Part shown: one piece after another, positions 7,634 to 16,176 of the stretch
How the letters are laid out: each line of letters starts with the position of its first letter
Position numbering within the stretch: the first letter of the stretch is position 1
Origin: Gammaproteobacteria bacterium
GTDB taxonomy: Bacteria; Pseudomonadota; Gammaproteobacteria; Chromatiales; Chromatiaceae
Direction of reading: 5' to 3'
Length of the DNA: 32,732 nucleotides
NCBI GenBank assembly: GCA_007135625.1
Contig: SLIM01000030.1
Coordinates: 1-32,732 of the forward strand
The notes under the pieces: generated by a model
What the model saw: the letters and a program-made list of their open reading frames with translations, nothing else
What the model was told of the DNA's origin: nothing
The model's database searches: none
Made by a program: the position numbers and the translations under genes

Positions 7634-9175
7634 CTATTCGTCCTCCTCATCCTCCTCCTCAGCCCACTCGGGGGGCGGAGTTTTGCGATTAAGGACGATG
7701 GCGTTGCTCACCAGTTGGTGAACACTGACGATCTGGTCCATATCCATTCCATAGTAGGGCAAGGTCTTGGTAAATTGACTCTTGCAGATGGCACAGATCG
7801 CAGCCATGTGGGTGACCCCGTACTCATCCATGGCGTTCTTTAAGGCGGTCATGCGGGGTAGCGCACCTTTTACCCGCAGTTCCATTAGGTCATCAGTAAG
7901 CAGTCCGCCGCCGCCGCCGCAGCAGAAGGTGCGCTCGCCGATGGTTTCGTGGTGCATATCGACGTAGTGGTTGCAGACCGCCTTAATGACGTTACGCGGA
8001 ATCTCGAACTGGCCGCCCGGTAGATCGCCCATGCGGGTGGCGCGGGCGACGTTACAGGAGTCGTGGAAGGTGAGTACCTTGTCGTCATTTTCCGACTTGT
8101 CGAACTCCAGGGTTCCTTTCTGCATTTCGTCCCAGGTGAATTCGCAGATGTGCTGCGGTACCGGGTAGTTGGGGTCGAGGAAGTCGAACGGTCCGGCGAG
8201 GGTGTTGAGAAAGGCGTAGGCGACGCGCCAGGCGTGGCCACACTCGCCAAAAACGATGCGCTTGACTTTAAGCTCCAGCGCGGCCTTGCGCACCCGCAGG
8301 GCGACCCGCCGCATATTTTCGTAGGAGCCGATGAACATGCCGAAGTTGCCCGCTTCGGAGGCGGTGGTACTCAGCGTCCAGGAGACTCCGGCCTCGTGGA
8401 ACACCTTGCCGTAACCGATTAGTCCATCAACGTGCGGTTCAGCAAAAAAGTCGGCGGAGGGGGTGACCAACAGCACCTCGGCCCCTTCCACATCGAGCGG
8501 AAAGCGGACGTGTACCTCGGCATCGTCCCACACATCCTCTTCCAGCCCTTCAAGGGTGTTGGCAATCGCCGGGCCGGGCAGGCCGAGGTTGTTGCCGACC
8601 TTATGGACTTTGGCGATGATTTCGTTGCAGTACTTCTGGCCGTAGCCGATGCTGTCGAGAATCTCACGCGCCGCCATGGAGATCTCGGCGGTATCGATGC
8701 CGTAGGGGCAGAAGACGGAGCAGCGGCGACACTGGGAGCACTGGTGGTAGTAGCTGTACCACTCATCCAGGGTCTCGCGGGTGAGATCCTCGGCACCCAC
8801 CAGTTTGGGAAAATATTTACCGGCCAAGGTAAAGTAGCGGCGGTAGACCTTGCGCAGTAGATCTTGCCGCCCGACCGGCATGTTTTTGGGGTCGGCGGTG
8901 CCTAGGAAGTAGTGGCACTTGTCGGTGCAGGAGCCGCATTTGACGCAGGAGTCGAGGTAGACCCGTAGCGAACGGTAGCGCGAACAGAGATCCCCAAGCT
9001 TCTCTACTGCTTTGGTCTGCCAGTCGTCGATCAGCTCGCCTGGAAAACCAAGATCGGTGTTGTGATCCGGGTTATTGACCACAAACGGTTTGAGGTGCGC
9101 CATTGCGCCCTCTTTGATCGCCGGAACCTCGACGTACTGGGTCAGTTCCGGCACCCCAAATTCAGCCTTAGCCAT
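7634..9175 (-). CDS. dsrK: DsrK, HdrD-like iron-sulfur subunit
   Basis: Catalytic cytoplasmic-side subunit of DsrMKJOP, related to heterodisulfide reductase HdrD and thought to act on the DsrC disulfide/trisulfide. The 513-residue chain has two 4Fe-4S sites (CVKCGSCTDKC at 77-87, CSQCRRCSVFCP at 146-157). Later come the cysteine motifs of the special Hdr cluster: FGECGHAWR, HDSCNVAR, FCCGGGGG and CAICKSQF. The last eleven residues, EWAEEEDEEDE, form an odd acidic tail beyond the conserved domain. The start is 26 bases after the dsrM stop. Confidence 0.97.
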   Translation of the reverse strand: MAKAEFGVPELTQYVEVPAIKEGAMAHLKPFVVNNPDHNTDLGFPGELIDDWQTKAVEKLGDLCSRYRSLRVYLDSCVKCGSCTDKCHYFLGTADPKNMPVGRQDLLRKVYRRYFTLAGKYFPKLVGAEDLTRETLDEWYSYYHQCSQCRRCSVFCPYGIDTAEISMAAREILDSIGYGQKYCNEIIAKVHKVGNNLGLPGPAIANTLEGLEEDVWDDAEVHVRFPLDVEGAEVLLVTPSADFFAEPHVDGLIGYGKVFHEAGVSWTLSTTASEAGNFGMFIGSYENMRRVALRVRKAALELKVKRIVFGECGHAWRVAYAFLNTLAGPFDFLDPNYPVPQHICEFTWDEMQKGTLEFDKSENDDKVLTFHDSCNVARATRMGDLPGGQFEIPRNVIKAVCNHYVDMHHETIGERTFCCGGGGGLLTDDLMELRVKGALPRMTALKNAMDEYGVTHMAAICAICKSQFTKTLPYYGMDMDQIVSVHQLVSNAIVLNRKTPPPEWAEEEDEEDE

Positions 9176-9201
9176 GTTAGTCCCTCTTGCCGTGATCGGG
9201 T

Positions 9202-9939
9202 TCAGTTACCGGGTTTGTCTTGCTTCTCCAGCGCCTCGGCCCAGGGGGCGAGGTGGCGCTGTTCACGCGGATTGTCCACCTGATTGCGGCTTGGGCTAAA
9301 GAAGATCCCAGGTGCGTGCAGCAGTTTGCTGAAGGGGAAAATGATCATCAGCACAATGACCAGACCGATATGGAGCAGCAGTAGGAAGTCCATCGGCAGC
9401 GGCCCCCAACCAAAGGTGAAGAGGTTATTGAAGAAATCCTTCACTGCAACAATGTCGGTATGCACCACAAAGGTCATCATCAGGCCGCTCAGTGCAATCA
9501 GCAGCAGCAAGATAAGCATCAGGTAGTCCGACGGTGCGGAGATGTAGCGTACCCGATCCACCAAGATGCGACGGGCCAGTAGTCCGCCCAGGCCGATGAC
9601 CATGGCAAACCCGGCGTACATACCAAATGGCTGAATGAGTTGAATGGGCAGCCATACTGGATCAATAAAATAGCGGAAGTGGCGAAGGATCACCAAGAGC
9701 AGGGCAAAGTGGAACATCCAGCTAAAGATCCAAGTCCACTTGCTCCCCTTGAACAGGCTCTCGAAAAACACTACTTCACGAAATATGCGCAGTACCACTC
9801 CGGACGGGGTCGTCGGTGCCGGGGTAGTTGCAATCTTTAGGGGGGCTGGTGTCTTGTAATACTGGCGAATCTTCATTCCCACGCCTACTACCAGCGTAAT
9901 GGTCGCTGCGATGAAGAGCAGCGCATACAGAGTCGACAT
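9202..9939 (-). CDS. dsrM: DsrM, membrane cytochrome b subunit
   Basis: NarI-like di-haem cytochrome b of DsrMKJOP that links DsrK to the quinone pool. It is 245 residues with about five to six hydrophobic helices. Histidines lie in the helices and loops, for example the SWMFHFALLLVILRHFRYF segment near residue 75 and LLLHIGLVIVLM near 190. The length is shorter than some DsrM proteins but usual for the sulfur-oxidiser type. It is preceded by 143 bases with two stem-loops that separate it from dsrC. Confidence 0.95.
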   Translation of the reverse strand: MSTLYALLFIAATITLVVGVGMKIRQYYKTPAPLKIATTPAPTTPSGVVLRIFREVVFFESLFKGSKWTWIFSWMFHFALLLVILRHFRYFIDPVWLPIQLIQPFGMYAGFAMVIGLGGLLARRILVDRVRYISAPSDYLMLILLLLIALSGLMMTFVVHTDIVAVKDFFNNLFTFGWGPLPMDFLLLLHIGLVIVLMIIFPFSKLLHAPGIFFSPSRNQVDNPREQRHLAPWAEALEKQDKPGN

Positions 9940-10005
9940 CGTCCCGAGGCCCTCAGTTTCTTGAAGAGAACCGGGAGGCGGCAGGCCCCCCGATCACAAC
10001 GACAA

Positions 10006-10071
10006 GGATAAGCAGTTATCCCGTGCCGGAGACCGTACGGGGCAGTGATAACCATGCGGTCACCACTGCCC
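10006..10071 (-). promoter_or_regulatory. two stem-loops between dsrC and dsrM
   Basis: GGGCAGTG (10040-10047) pairs with CACTGCCC (10064-10071), a perfect 8-bp stem starting 12 bases past the dsrC stop in the direction of transcription. Further on, GGATAA/TTATCC (10006-10021) forms a 6-bp stem with a 4-base loop. There is no T-run. They could partly stop transcription or protect the 3' end of a shorter dsrC message, matching the known need for much more DsrC than membrane complex. Confidence 0.5.
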
Positions 10072-10082
10072 TGCCGCTGGTT

Positions 10083-10415
10083 TTAGATACAGCCGGTCGG
10101 CTTTGGCAGACCAGCAAAGCGGCAGGCCTGCTTGCCTGGGCCGTAGGGGAAGAGGGAGTAGAGGTACTTGCTGTTACCCTTATCCTTACCCAGCTTCTTG
10201 CCAACCGCTTTGGTCAGCACCCGCACGGCGGGGGCGATCTGGTACTCGTCGTAGTACTCGCGCAGGAAGTTGATAATCTCCCAGTGTTCGTCGTTCAGTT
10301 CCAGTTCGTCCTGTTTGGCCATCACTTCGGCGATACCCGGCTCCCACTCGGCCAGATTGACGAGGTAGCCCTCTTCGTCGGTCTCAAAGCTCTTTCCGTT
10401 TACTTCGATAGGCAT
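10083..10415 (-). CDS. dsrC: DsrC, sulfur carrier substrate of DsrAB
   Basis: Small cytoplasmic protein that carries sulfur as a persulfide/trisulfide on its flexible C-terminal arm; it receives sulfur from DsrEFH, is oxidised by DsrAB and recycled by DsrK. It is 110 residues long. Both redox cysteines are present in the C-terminal arm, Cys98 and the penultimate Cys109, separated by ten residues, and the family signature YGPGKQACRFAGLPKPTGC is visible. AGGAG upstream supports the ATG at 10415. A cysteine-less paralogue is encoded at 16177-16521. Confidence 0.98.
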   Translation of the reverse strand: MPIEVNGKSFETDEEGYLVNLAEWEPGIAEVMAKQDELELNDEHWEIINFLREYYDEYQIAPAVRVLTKAVGKKLGKDKGNSKYLYSLFPYGPGKQACRFAGLPKPTGCI

Positions 10416-10470
10416 AGTCTCTCTCCTAAAACATTGTTAGATACATGCTGAATAGCCAGCGCAGGGCGTA

Positions 10471-10776
10471 TCAGACCCACGCCACGACCTTATCGTACTC
10501 GGCAGCGAGATCGACGAAACCGGTGTAATCAACCACGGTTACTCCGTCAATCAAGCGCTCCTCTTGCATCCCTCGGGCCTTCAGATCCGGCCCCAGGACA
10601 TAAAGCTTCACCCCTGCAACTCCAGCAACTAAGTCGCTGACCGAAGTCCCTTTGGTGGCGGCGTAGACACCATCCTCATAGAGCAGCAGCGCACTCCCTT
10701 CGGAAGCGTGCGCGATACAGCTCTGCAGGGAGCTTTTTTCAAAAGGCGATTTGTTTACCGTATGCAGTATGCTCAT
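10471..10776 (-). CDS. dsrH: DsrH, sulfur relay protein
   Basis: Third subunit of the DsrE2F2H2 sulfur-transfer hexamer (TusB family). It is 101 residues. Cys20, in the SLQSCIAHA segment, matches the position of the DsrH cysteine studied in Allochromatium. It lies 12 bases downstream of dsrF and 55 bases upstream of dsrC. Confidence 0.95.
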   Translation of the reverse strand: MSILHTVNKSPFEKSSLQSCIAHASEGSALLLYEDGVYAATKGTSVSDLVAGVAGVKLYVLGPDLKARGMQEERLIDGVTVVDYTGFVDLAAEYDKVVAWV

Positions 10777-10788
10777 CGTCTGCTCCCG

Positions 10789-11196
10789 TCAGAAACTGAA
10801 GAGTACATCTTGCTCATCCATCAGCTTGGCCAGTTCGGCGCGGCTGATGAGCTGAATGGAGTCCTTCTCGGCCCAATCTTCGGCCTCATCTTCCCAGGTG
10901 AGGGGCATCAGGTCATCGACCGTGAGACCGCGCTCCTCCAGTGACTCCCGCTCGACATAGAGCTTGGTCACCTCGTAGTCACCGAGCGCCGAGTAGGTCG
11001 GTGAGAAGTTCTTCATGTCAATCCCGCTGGTATCCTGGCCCTTGATGATCTGGTAGACCCCATCATCCAGGAAAGCGAGCGAGACATCCTGCTCAAACGC
11101 GGCTCCGATCAGCACCACCTCCAGGGACTCCCAGGCGTAGATGGTACCGTAGGGGGGCCGACGGTTGAGGTACATGAACTTTTTGGTTACTGACAT
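10789..11196 (-). CDS. dsrF: DsrF, sulfur relay protein
   Basis: TusC-family subunit of the DsrEFH hexamer. It is 135 residues, with the fold-typical segment AFEQDVSLAFLDDGVYQIIKG near residues 33-53. It contains no cysteine at all, consistent with a structural rather than sulfur-carrying role. It lies 13 bases after dsrE and 12 bases before dsrH. Confidence 0.95.
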   Translation of the reverse strand: MSVTKKFMYLNRRPPYGTIYAWESLEVVLIGAAFEQDVSLAFLDDGVYQIIKGQDTSGIDMKNFSPTYSALGDYEVTKLYVERESLEERGLTVDDLMPLTWEDEAEDWAEKDSIQLISRAELAKLMDEQDVLFSF

Positions 11197-11209
11197 CCTC
11201 TACTCCCCC

Positions 11210-11602
11210 TCAATCACCGAAGACCATTAGACGATCCGACTGCACCGCCGCCTCAATCAACTGGCCGAGTCCGGAGATGCGGAACTTGGGGTGGATGTTG
11301 GTGGCATCCTTCCTGTTGCGCTCCGCCTCGCCGTCATCGACCATGCCGCGCCGCTGGGCGGCGGCGACACAAACGACTAGATCGAGGTTGTACTGCTCGG
11401 CGAGTGCCGCCCAGCGGTTGACGATGTGGCGGTCATCCTGTGGCGGAGTGGTCAAGCGGGTGCTGTTACCGACCCCGTCGTGGTAGAAGAAGACGCGAAA
11501 GATTTCGTGTCCCTTCTCCAGTGCCGCTTTAGTGAACAGATAGGCCGAGTCAGCCGCTTGGTGCTGATACGGCCCTTCATTGATTTGAATGGCAAACTTC
11601 AT
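11210..11602 (-). CDS. dsrE: DsrE, sulfurtransferase subunit
   Basis: TusD-family subunit of DsrEFH, which binds persulfide sulfur and passes it to DsrC. It is 130 residues. The active cysteine Cys78 lies in LDLVVCVAAAQRRG, the same number as in the Allochromatium protein. With DsrF and DsrH it marks the operon as oxidative type. It starts 26 bases after the dsrB stop. Confidence 0.97.
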   Translation of the reverse strand: MKFAIQINEGPYQHQAADSAYLFTKAALEKGHEIFRVFFYHDGVGNSTRLTTPPQDDRHIVNRWAALAEQYNLDLVVCVAAAQRRGMVDDGEAERNRKDATNIHPKFRISGLGQLIEAAVQSDRLMVFGD

Positions 11603-11628
11603 TGCTAAACCTTTCCTTATTCCTTCAA

Positions 11629-12702
11629 TTAGAAGCGAATGTGAGCGGAGGCATTGAGGTTGTTACGGCTGCCGCGCCAGTTATCAATGTGATACTTGGT
11701 GAAAGGCAGACCGGTCTTCTCGAAGAAACGCGCCCAACCGATCCGCTCGGCCCACTCGCCAAGGCGCTCCCAATCGCGTGCATCCTCTTTGTAGACTTTG
11801 AGGATGTTTTTGACCACTTCGGCGACCTCAGGCCAGCGCGGTGGATTGTTGGGGAGACCGGCGGCGACCAGTTTGTGGAAGGTTGGCTTGGAACGTGCAT
11901 TCGAGTTCTTGCCACCGACCCAGATGGCCAGCTTGGAGTGTTCGGGGTCGTTAATCTGCATCGGCGGGCAGGGCGGGAAGCAGGCACCGCAGCAGATGCA
12001 CTTGCGCTCATCGACCTCTAGCGAGGGCTTGCCGTTGACCAGCGCCGGGCGGATTGCGGCGACCGGGCAGCGGGCAACCACGGCGGGGCGCTCGCAGATG
12101 TTGGCCACTTGGGTGTGGTCGATCTTGGGGGGCTTGGTGTGCTGGATGTTGATCGCAATGTCACCCTGACCGCCGCAGTTGATCTGGCAGCAGGAGGTGG
12201 TCATGCGGACCCGGTTGGGCATCTCTTCGTGGGTGAACTCGTGGTACAGCTCATCCATCAGCGCCTTGACCGCGCCGGAGGCATCGGTACCGGGGATGTC
12301 GCAATGCAGCCAGCCTTGGGTGTGGGAGATCATGGAGACCGAGTTGCCGGTGCCACCGATGGGGAAGCCTTCGGCTTGCAGCTTGTCGATCAGCGGCTGT
12401 ACCTTGGACTCCTCGGAGAGCATGAACTCAATGTTGGAGCGGATGGTGAAGCGGACATACCCTTCGGCGAACTGGTCGGCGATATCCATCAGCTTGCGGA
12501 TGGTGTAGAGATCCATCTGGCGCTGGGTGCCGGCACGCACCGTCCAGATCTCGTCACCGGAGTGGGCGACGTGGTGCAGCACACCGGGACGCGGGCGGTC
12601 GTGCCACTTCCAGTTGCCGTAGTTCTTTTTCAGTACCGGATGCAGGTAGTCCTGGATATCGGGTACGCCACACTCATCGGGCATACGAGGTGCATCAGCC
12701 AT
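11629..12702 (-). CDS. dsrB: DsrB, dissimilatory sulfite reductase beta subunit
   Basis: Beta subunit of the cytoplasmic alpha2beta2 reverse sulfite reductase, which oxidises DsrC-bound sulfur to sulfite. It is 357 residues from the ATG at 12702, chosen because GGAGG lies five bases upstream; an in-frame TTG at 12714 overlaps that ribosome site. The siroheme-region cysteines are seen in TTSCCQINCGGQGD (near 168-181), and the inserted ferredoxin domain cysteines in CICCGACFPPCPP (from 235). It follows dsrA by 87 bases. Confidence 0.98.
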   Translation of the reverse strand: MADAPRMPDECGVPDIQDYLHPVLKKNYGNWKWHDRPRPGVLHHVAHSGDEIWTVRAGTQRQMDLYTIRKLMDIADQFAEGYVRFTIRSNIEFMLSEESKVQPLIDKLQAEGFPIGGTGNSVSMISHTQGWLHCDIPGTDASGAVKALMDELYHEFTHEEMPNRVRMTTSCCQINCGGQGDIAINIQHTKPPKIDHTQVANICERPAVVARCPVAAIRPALVNGKPSLEVDERKCICCGACFPPCPPMQINDPEHSKLAIWVGGKNSNARSKPTFHKLVAAGLPNNPPRWPEVAEVVKNILKVYKEDARDWERLGEWAERIGWARFFEKTGLPFTKYHIDNWRGSRNNLNASAHIRF

Positions 12703-12789
12703 TATAACCTCCAAATATTCGTATAAACCGTTTACTATCGTTTACATGCGGCCTCAGCGAGACCGCATGCAGTCAGCCGGGGAAGAGAC

Positions 12790-14031
12790 TCAGGCGGAGG
12801 CCCGCTCACTCCACTTAGCCGCCTCTTCGTCCCAATCATCAGTGCGGACGTAGGGGTTCATGCGTGGACGCTCGATCATGTTCGGATCGATCTCCAGGCC
12901 AACACCTTCCAGGAAGTTGGTCAGTCCGATGCGCTCAATCATCTCGCCAGTGCGCTCATGCTCCAGGGCGTTGTCGGCGAAGAACTCCAGAATCTCAGAG
13001 GCCAGCTCCTCCAGCCACTCGAAGTCTTCATCGCTTTCGAGTTTGTGGAAGGGGACGATAACGGTACCCATCAGGTCACCGATCTTGAGGGTGCGCTTGC
13101 CGCCGCAGAGCAGGGTGATGCCCTTGTCGTCACCTGGCGAGAGGGCCTTGGTCATGACGTTAATGCAGTGCATACAGCGCACGCACGACTTGTTGTCCAC
13201 CGCCAAGGTGTCGTCGTCATTGAGGCTCAGCGCCTGGGTCGGGCAGCGGGTGATGACGTTGTCGATGGTGTACTTGCGGCCCGCCTTGGCGACATAAGCC
13301 TTGACCTCTTCCTGATCGACCTTCATGTCGTCACGCCAGGTGCCGATCACTGCGAGGTCGGCCCGCTGCACCGAGTTCATGCAGTCGTTGGGGCAGCCGG
13401 AGACCTTGTACTTGAACTTGTAGGGGAGCGCCGGACGGTGCATGTCGTCAAGGGCGTTGTTGACCAGGGCACGCATGGTACGTCCTTCGTCGATGCAGGA
13501 CTGCTCGCAACGGGCAGCACCGACGCAGCTCATGCCGGTACGCACCGCCGGGCCGGCACCGCCGAGATCGAAGCCCATTTCGTTGATTTCGTCAAAAGCG
13601 GGCTGAACATTTTCGCTGGTGCAGCCCTGGAACATAATGTCACCCGACTGACCATGGAAGGCGATCAGGCCAGAGCCGTACTTCTCCCAAATGTCGCAGA
13701 ACTTGCGAATGGTGTTGGTATCGTAGTGCATTCCCGGAGGTGGCATCACCCGCAGGGTGTGGAACTCCGCAGCCGCAGGAAATTTCGGCTTGCCATCTGC
13801 GCCTTTCAGTTCGGTAAAGCGTGGAATGATCCCGCCGCCGTAGCCGATCACACCAACGGTGCCGCCCTTCCAGTACCCTTTGCGGGTTTCGTAGGAGGTT
13901 TCAAGCTGGCCGAGAAGATCGACCATCATGTCGTTGTCGTTGGCCAGCCGCTTGAGGCCGGTTACAAAGCTCGGCCACGGTCCGCTCTCCAGTTGGTCGA
14001 GCATCGGGGTCGCATGCATCGGTTTCGCCAT
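12790..14031 (-). CDS. dsrA: DsrA, dissimilatory sulfite reductase alpha subunit
   Basis: Alpha subunit of reverse dissimilatory sulfite reductase and first gene of the operon. It is 413 residues. The siroheme-4Fe-4S ligands are visible as Cys169-x5-Cys175 and Cys213-x3-Cys217 (SGCPNDCMNS). The ferredoxin domain has Cys263 and the CVRCMHC group at 283-289. The ATG at 14031 has GGGAG nine bases upstream. A 500-base divergent region separates it from the Cas6-like cluster. Confidence 0.98.
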   Translation of the reverse strand: MAKPMHATPMLDQLESGPWPSFVTGLKRLANDNDMMVDLLGQLETSYETRKGYWKGGTVGVIGYGGGIIPRFTELKGADGKPKFPAAAEFHTLRVMPPPGMHYDTNTIRKFCDIWEKYGSGLIAFHGQSGDIMFQGCTSENVQPAFDEINEMGFDLGGAGPAVRTGMSCVGAARCEQSCIDEGRTMRALVNNALDDMHRPALPYKFKYKVSGCPNDCMNSVQRADLAVIGTWRDDMKVDQEEVKAYVAKAGRKYTIDNVITRCPTQALSLNDDDTLAVDNKSCVRCMHCINVMTKALSPGDDKGITLLCGGKRTLKIGDLMGTVIVPFHKLESDEDFEWLEELASEILEFFADNALEHERTGEMIERIGLTNFLEGVGLEIDPNMIERPRMNPYVRTDDWDEEAAKWSERASA

Positions 14032-14278
14032 CAGTACAGTCTCCCGTAGGTTTCGGTAGAAAATCTAGGGACTCCGATTCGTCGGGGGACTCCCCGATTG
14101 CAGATCCTGTTGATCCATGATCTCGCCAGACTGCTCTCGAAATCCAGAACCCGGATTGTCCAGTGGCCACTCGGTGGCGAACTGGAATGTGGAGGGCGAA
14201 GTTTAGAAGTTCCTAATGCGTTACAATATCCCCCTGATGGGGTGATCGCCCAACAGGCCAATCTATCCCTAAGGAGAT

Positions 14279-14307
14279 ATTTTAATTAACAGGTAAATAG
14301 AAGTAAA
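14279..14307 (-). promoter_or_regulatory. candidate sigma-70 promoter of the dsr operon
   Basis: On the minus strand TTTACT (14307-14302) and TAAAAT (14284-14279) are separated by exactly 17 bases, with 4/6 and 5/6 matches to consensus. If used, it would give a leader of roughly 240 bases before dsrA containing the hairpin and palindrome described for this region. Confidence 0.4.
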
Positions 14308-14446
14308 AATCTCGATGGAGGCACCAACTCCTTCATAGAACGTGATATTCGACACTCTTTTGGACCTCTTTCAACTCTGCCCAAAAGACATAAAACAATA
14401 CTATTACAGAAACATTAAATGGACTTATTCCATAAATACTGAAGAG

Positions 14447-14475
14447 TTGTCACTCGCCCTAGAGAGACCGATATT
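14447..14475 (+). promoter_or_regulatory. candidate promoter of the Cas6-like cluster
   Basis: TTGTCA (14447-14452) and GATATT (14470-14475) are 17 bases apart, matching consensus at 5/6 and 4/6. Transcription would begin about 50 bases before the 58-aa gene at 14533. Confidence 0.35.
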
Positions 14476-14532
14476 TGCCCCATACGGAGGGCAGCACCCC
14501 AAAGCCCCCTTTTACCATCGGGAGAATTCGCC

Positions 14533-14709
14533 ATGCTGTATTTGAGTGAGTTGCTGATTCAAAACCCTGACCTAGAGAGTTTTGAGCAGCTCTACCGGCT
14601 AGTCCTAGAGAGCAAACAGCGCGAGATGTTCTTTCGCATTGATGTCAAACCCCCCTTCCCCGACACCCCGGAGAACTGGGAAGACCGCCTTGAAGCGGCC
14701 TTTACCTAA
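14533..14709 (+). CDS. small protein, 58 aa, first gene of the Cas6-like cluster
   Basis: Function unknown. The frame begins MLYLSELLIQNPDLESFEQL and ends at TAA 14707-14709. The start has GGGAGAA about seven bases upstream. The composition is coding-like: an amphipathic N-terminal helix, then a proline-rich stretch and an acidic end near ENWEDRLEAAF. It is 37 bases upstream of the 236-aa gene on the same strand, so the two are probably cotranscribed. It has no cysteines or signal peptide. Confidence 0.6.
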   Translation: MLYLSELLIQNPDLESFEQLYRLVLESKQREMFFRIDVKPPFPDTPENWEDRLEAAFT

Positions 14710-14746
14710 GCGTCGCTTCACCGCGCAATAAAAAGGATTATTATCC

Positions 14747-15457
14747 GTGAAATACCTCGACATGGAGCGCCTCATCGGCCAGCCATCCGCCCCCCCTAGC
14801 GACCCGCGTACCGTATCTACGTTACTCGCCGCCCAGCTTGGTGAGCTTGAGGATGCGCTCTCCGCCCTGCCCACCGACACGCCGCTGAGCGAACGCAACC
14901 GGCTCCAGCTTCAGTGCGGCTACACCCTGTTGGATCTAGGGCGCAACCCAGAGGCGTGGCAACGCACTCGCCCGCTCTTGGAACCCACCGTAGCGGCGGA
15001 AAACTGGCTGCAAGCGGTCGAGATCTGCGATATTCTCTACCGCAGCGAGCAGCACGAGTCGCTCAAAGCGCTTGCCCACGGGGTGTGGCTGGGGGTAACC
15101 TACCCCATTGACCCTGAACTGAGCGTGGCGATGCTGCAACATATTGTCGAAGAGACCCCCGACCACTCCGACGGCGGAGCGGTTGCCGCTGCGGTTGCCA
15201 ACTACTTGGTCGATCTGCGCGCCAGCGGCGAGCAGCGGGAGACGCTCCACTTCTTCACCACCCAACTGCTCGGCGAGGTCGCCCGTCGCCACAGCCAGGT
15301 CGAAGAGAAGGAGATTTTCGACTTTTGGGTCGAACAGTTGGCGCTCAATGACCCCGCCAAGCTACTTCCCCACCTCGCCAAGATGCTTGATCTGCTGGTC
15401 ACCGATGGCTGGTGGTTTGACCGCGACCAACTGCGTAGCCGTATCCCTGAGGCATAA
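14747..15457 (+). CDS. helical repeat-like protein, 236 aa
   Basis: I do not recognise the family. The chain is almost entirely predicted helix by eye, with leucine/alanine-rich antiparallel segments such as RLQLQCGYTLLDLGRNPEAW (residues 52-71) that resemble TPR-type repeats. That would make it a scaffold or partner protein; this is inference. The start is GTG at 14747 with AAGGA about ten bases upstream; an ATG five codons later is an alternative. It is soluble, acidic and without a signal. The Cas6-like gene begins eight bases after its stop. Confidence 0.7.
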   Translation: MKYLDMERLIGQPSAPPSDPRTVSTLLAAQLGELEDALSALPTDTPLSERNRLQLQCGYTLLDLGRNPEAWQRTRPLLEPTVAAENWLQAVEICDILYRSEQHESLKALAHGVWLGVTYPIDPELSVAMLQHIVEETPDHSDGGAVAAAVANYLVDLRASGEQRETLHFFTTQLLGEVARRHSQVEEKEIFDFWVEQLALNDPAKLLPHLAKMLDLLVTDGWWFDRDQLRSRIPEA

Positions 15458-15464
15458 CATAGCA

Positions 15465-16130
15465 ATGTATTGGCAACAACCGGACGAGGATGACCCGCAG
15501 CAGTTTAGCGTACCCGAGCGGGTCATTGATCTCCACTTTCGCATCGAGTGCCCCGCCCTGCCGGTCGATCACGGCTGGCTGCTCTTTAGCGCTCTGCGTC
15601 CCCACCTACCGTGGCTGGAGCAGGAGCCGGGCGCGGGTATCCACCCCATTCACACCGCCGAGAGCGGCAACGGCTGGAGCCGACCCGAGCAGCGCGATGC
15701 GCTACTCTACCCCTCGCGTCGCACCCCGCTGGTACTGCGCCTGCCCCGCTCGCGCCTGCACGAAGCCCAGCAACTGCGGGGTACCACGCTCACTCTCGGC
15801 GACTTCTCTCTGACCCTTGGCCAAGCCACTGTGCGCCCCCTGCACAAGAGCCGCACCCTGCACGCCCGCCACCTCGGCTACCCCGATGCCGACAACGAAG
15901 CGCACTTTCTGGAGCAGGCGGTCAACGAACTGCGCAGTCTTGATATCGGTTTTAAAAAAGTCCTCTGCGGACGCGACCACACCCTGCGCAATGGCGAACA
16001 GGAACTCGCCACCCGCTCACTGATGGTCGCTGACCTCACCCTAAGCGATGCCGTCCGACTTCAGGAGCATGGACTCGGCCCCTTTCGCCATCTCGGCTGT
16101 GGCCTGTTCATTGCCCACAAAGCGGTATAA
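15465..16130 (+). CDS. Cas6/Cmx6-like CRISPR endoribonuclease homologue
   Basis: Resembles the Cas6/Cmx6 family of CRISPR-RNA processing endoribonucleases. It is 221 residues from the ATG at 15465; the frame is open further upstream but overlaps the previous gene. Family features seen are an N-terminal FRIECPALPVDHGWLLFSAL, a GIHPIH segment near residue 58, the RTLHARHLGY region, and the C-terminal glycine-rich loop GLGPFRHLGCGLF that is the Cas6 hallmark. No CRISPR array and no other cas gene is in the window. It sits between a helical protein gene and a DsrC-like gene, next to dsr, so it may have been recruited to process another RNA. Substrate and activity are unknown. Confidence 0.7.
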   Translation: MYWQQPDEDDPQQFSVPERVIDLHFRIECPALPVDHGWLLFSALRPHLPWLEQEPGAGIHPIHTAESGNGWSRPEQRDALLYPSRRTPLVLRLPRSRLHEAQQLRGTTLTLGDFSLTLGQATVRPLHKSRTLHARHLGYPDADNEAHFLEQAVNELRSLDIGFKKVLCGRDHTLRNGEQELATRSLMVADLTLSDAVRLQEHGLGPFRHLGCGLFIAHKAV

Positions 16131-16176
16131 ACTACCTAACGTTCCAATCCCATCCACCAGCAGCAAGGAGAACAAC

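Larger units (their letters stand above)
14032..14532. other. divergent control region between dsrA and the Cas6-like cluster
   Basis: No convincing gene. The half nearer dsrA is GC-rich and contains the palindrome AGTGGCCACT (14162-14171), a CCCCTGATGGGG hairpin at about 14231-14242, and a near-direct repeat GGGACTCCGATT / GGGACTCCCCGATT at 14069-14099. The other half (14280-14460) is clearly AT-rich and holds candidate promoters in both directions. A 67-codon frame beginning with GTG at 14342 has no good ribosome site and overlaps the next gene, so I do not call it. Confidence 0.6.

Noticed and set aside
12958-14049. 363-codon plus-strand frame opposite dsrA
   Set aside because: Antisense shadow of dsrA caused by GC-biased third positions; no family resemblance.
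14342-14545. 67-codon frame in the divergent region
   Set aside because: GTG start without a ribosome site, overlaps the better-supported 58-aa gene, and lies on the candidate promoter.
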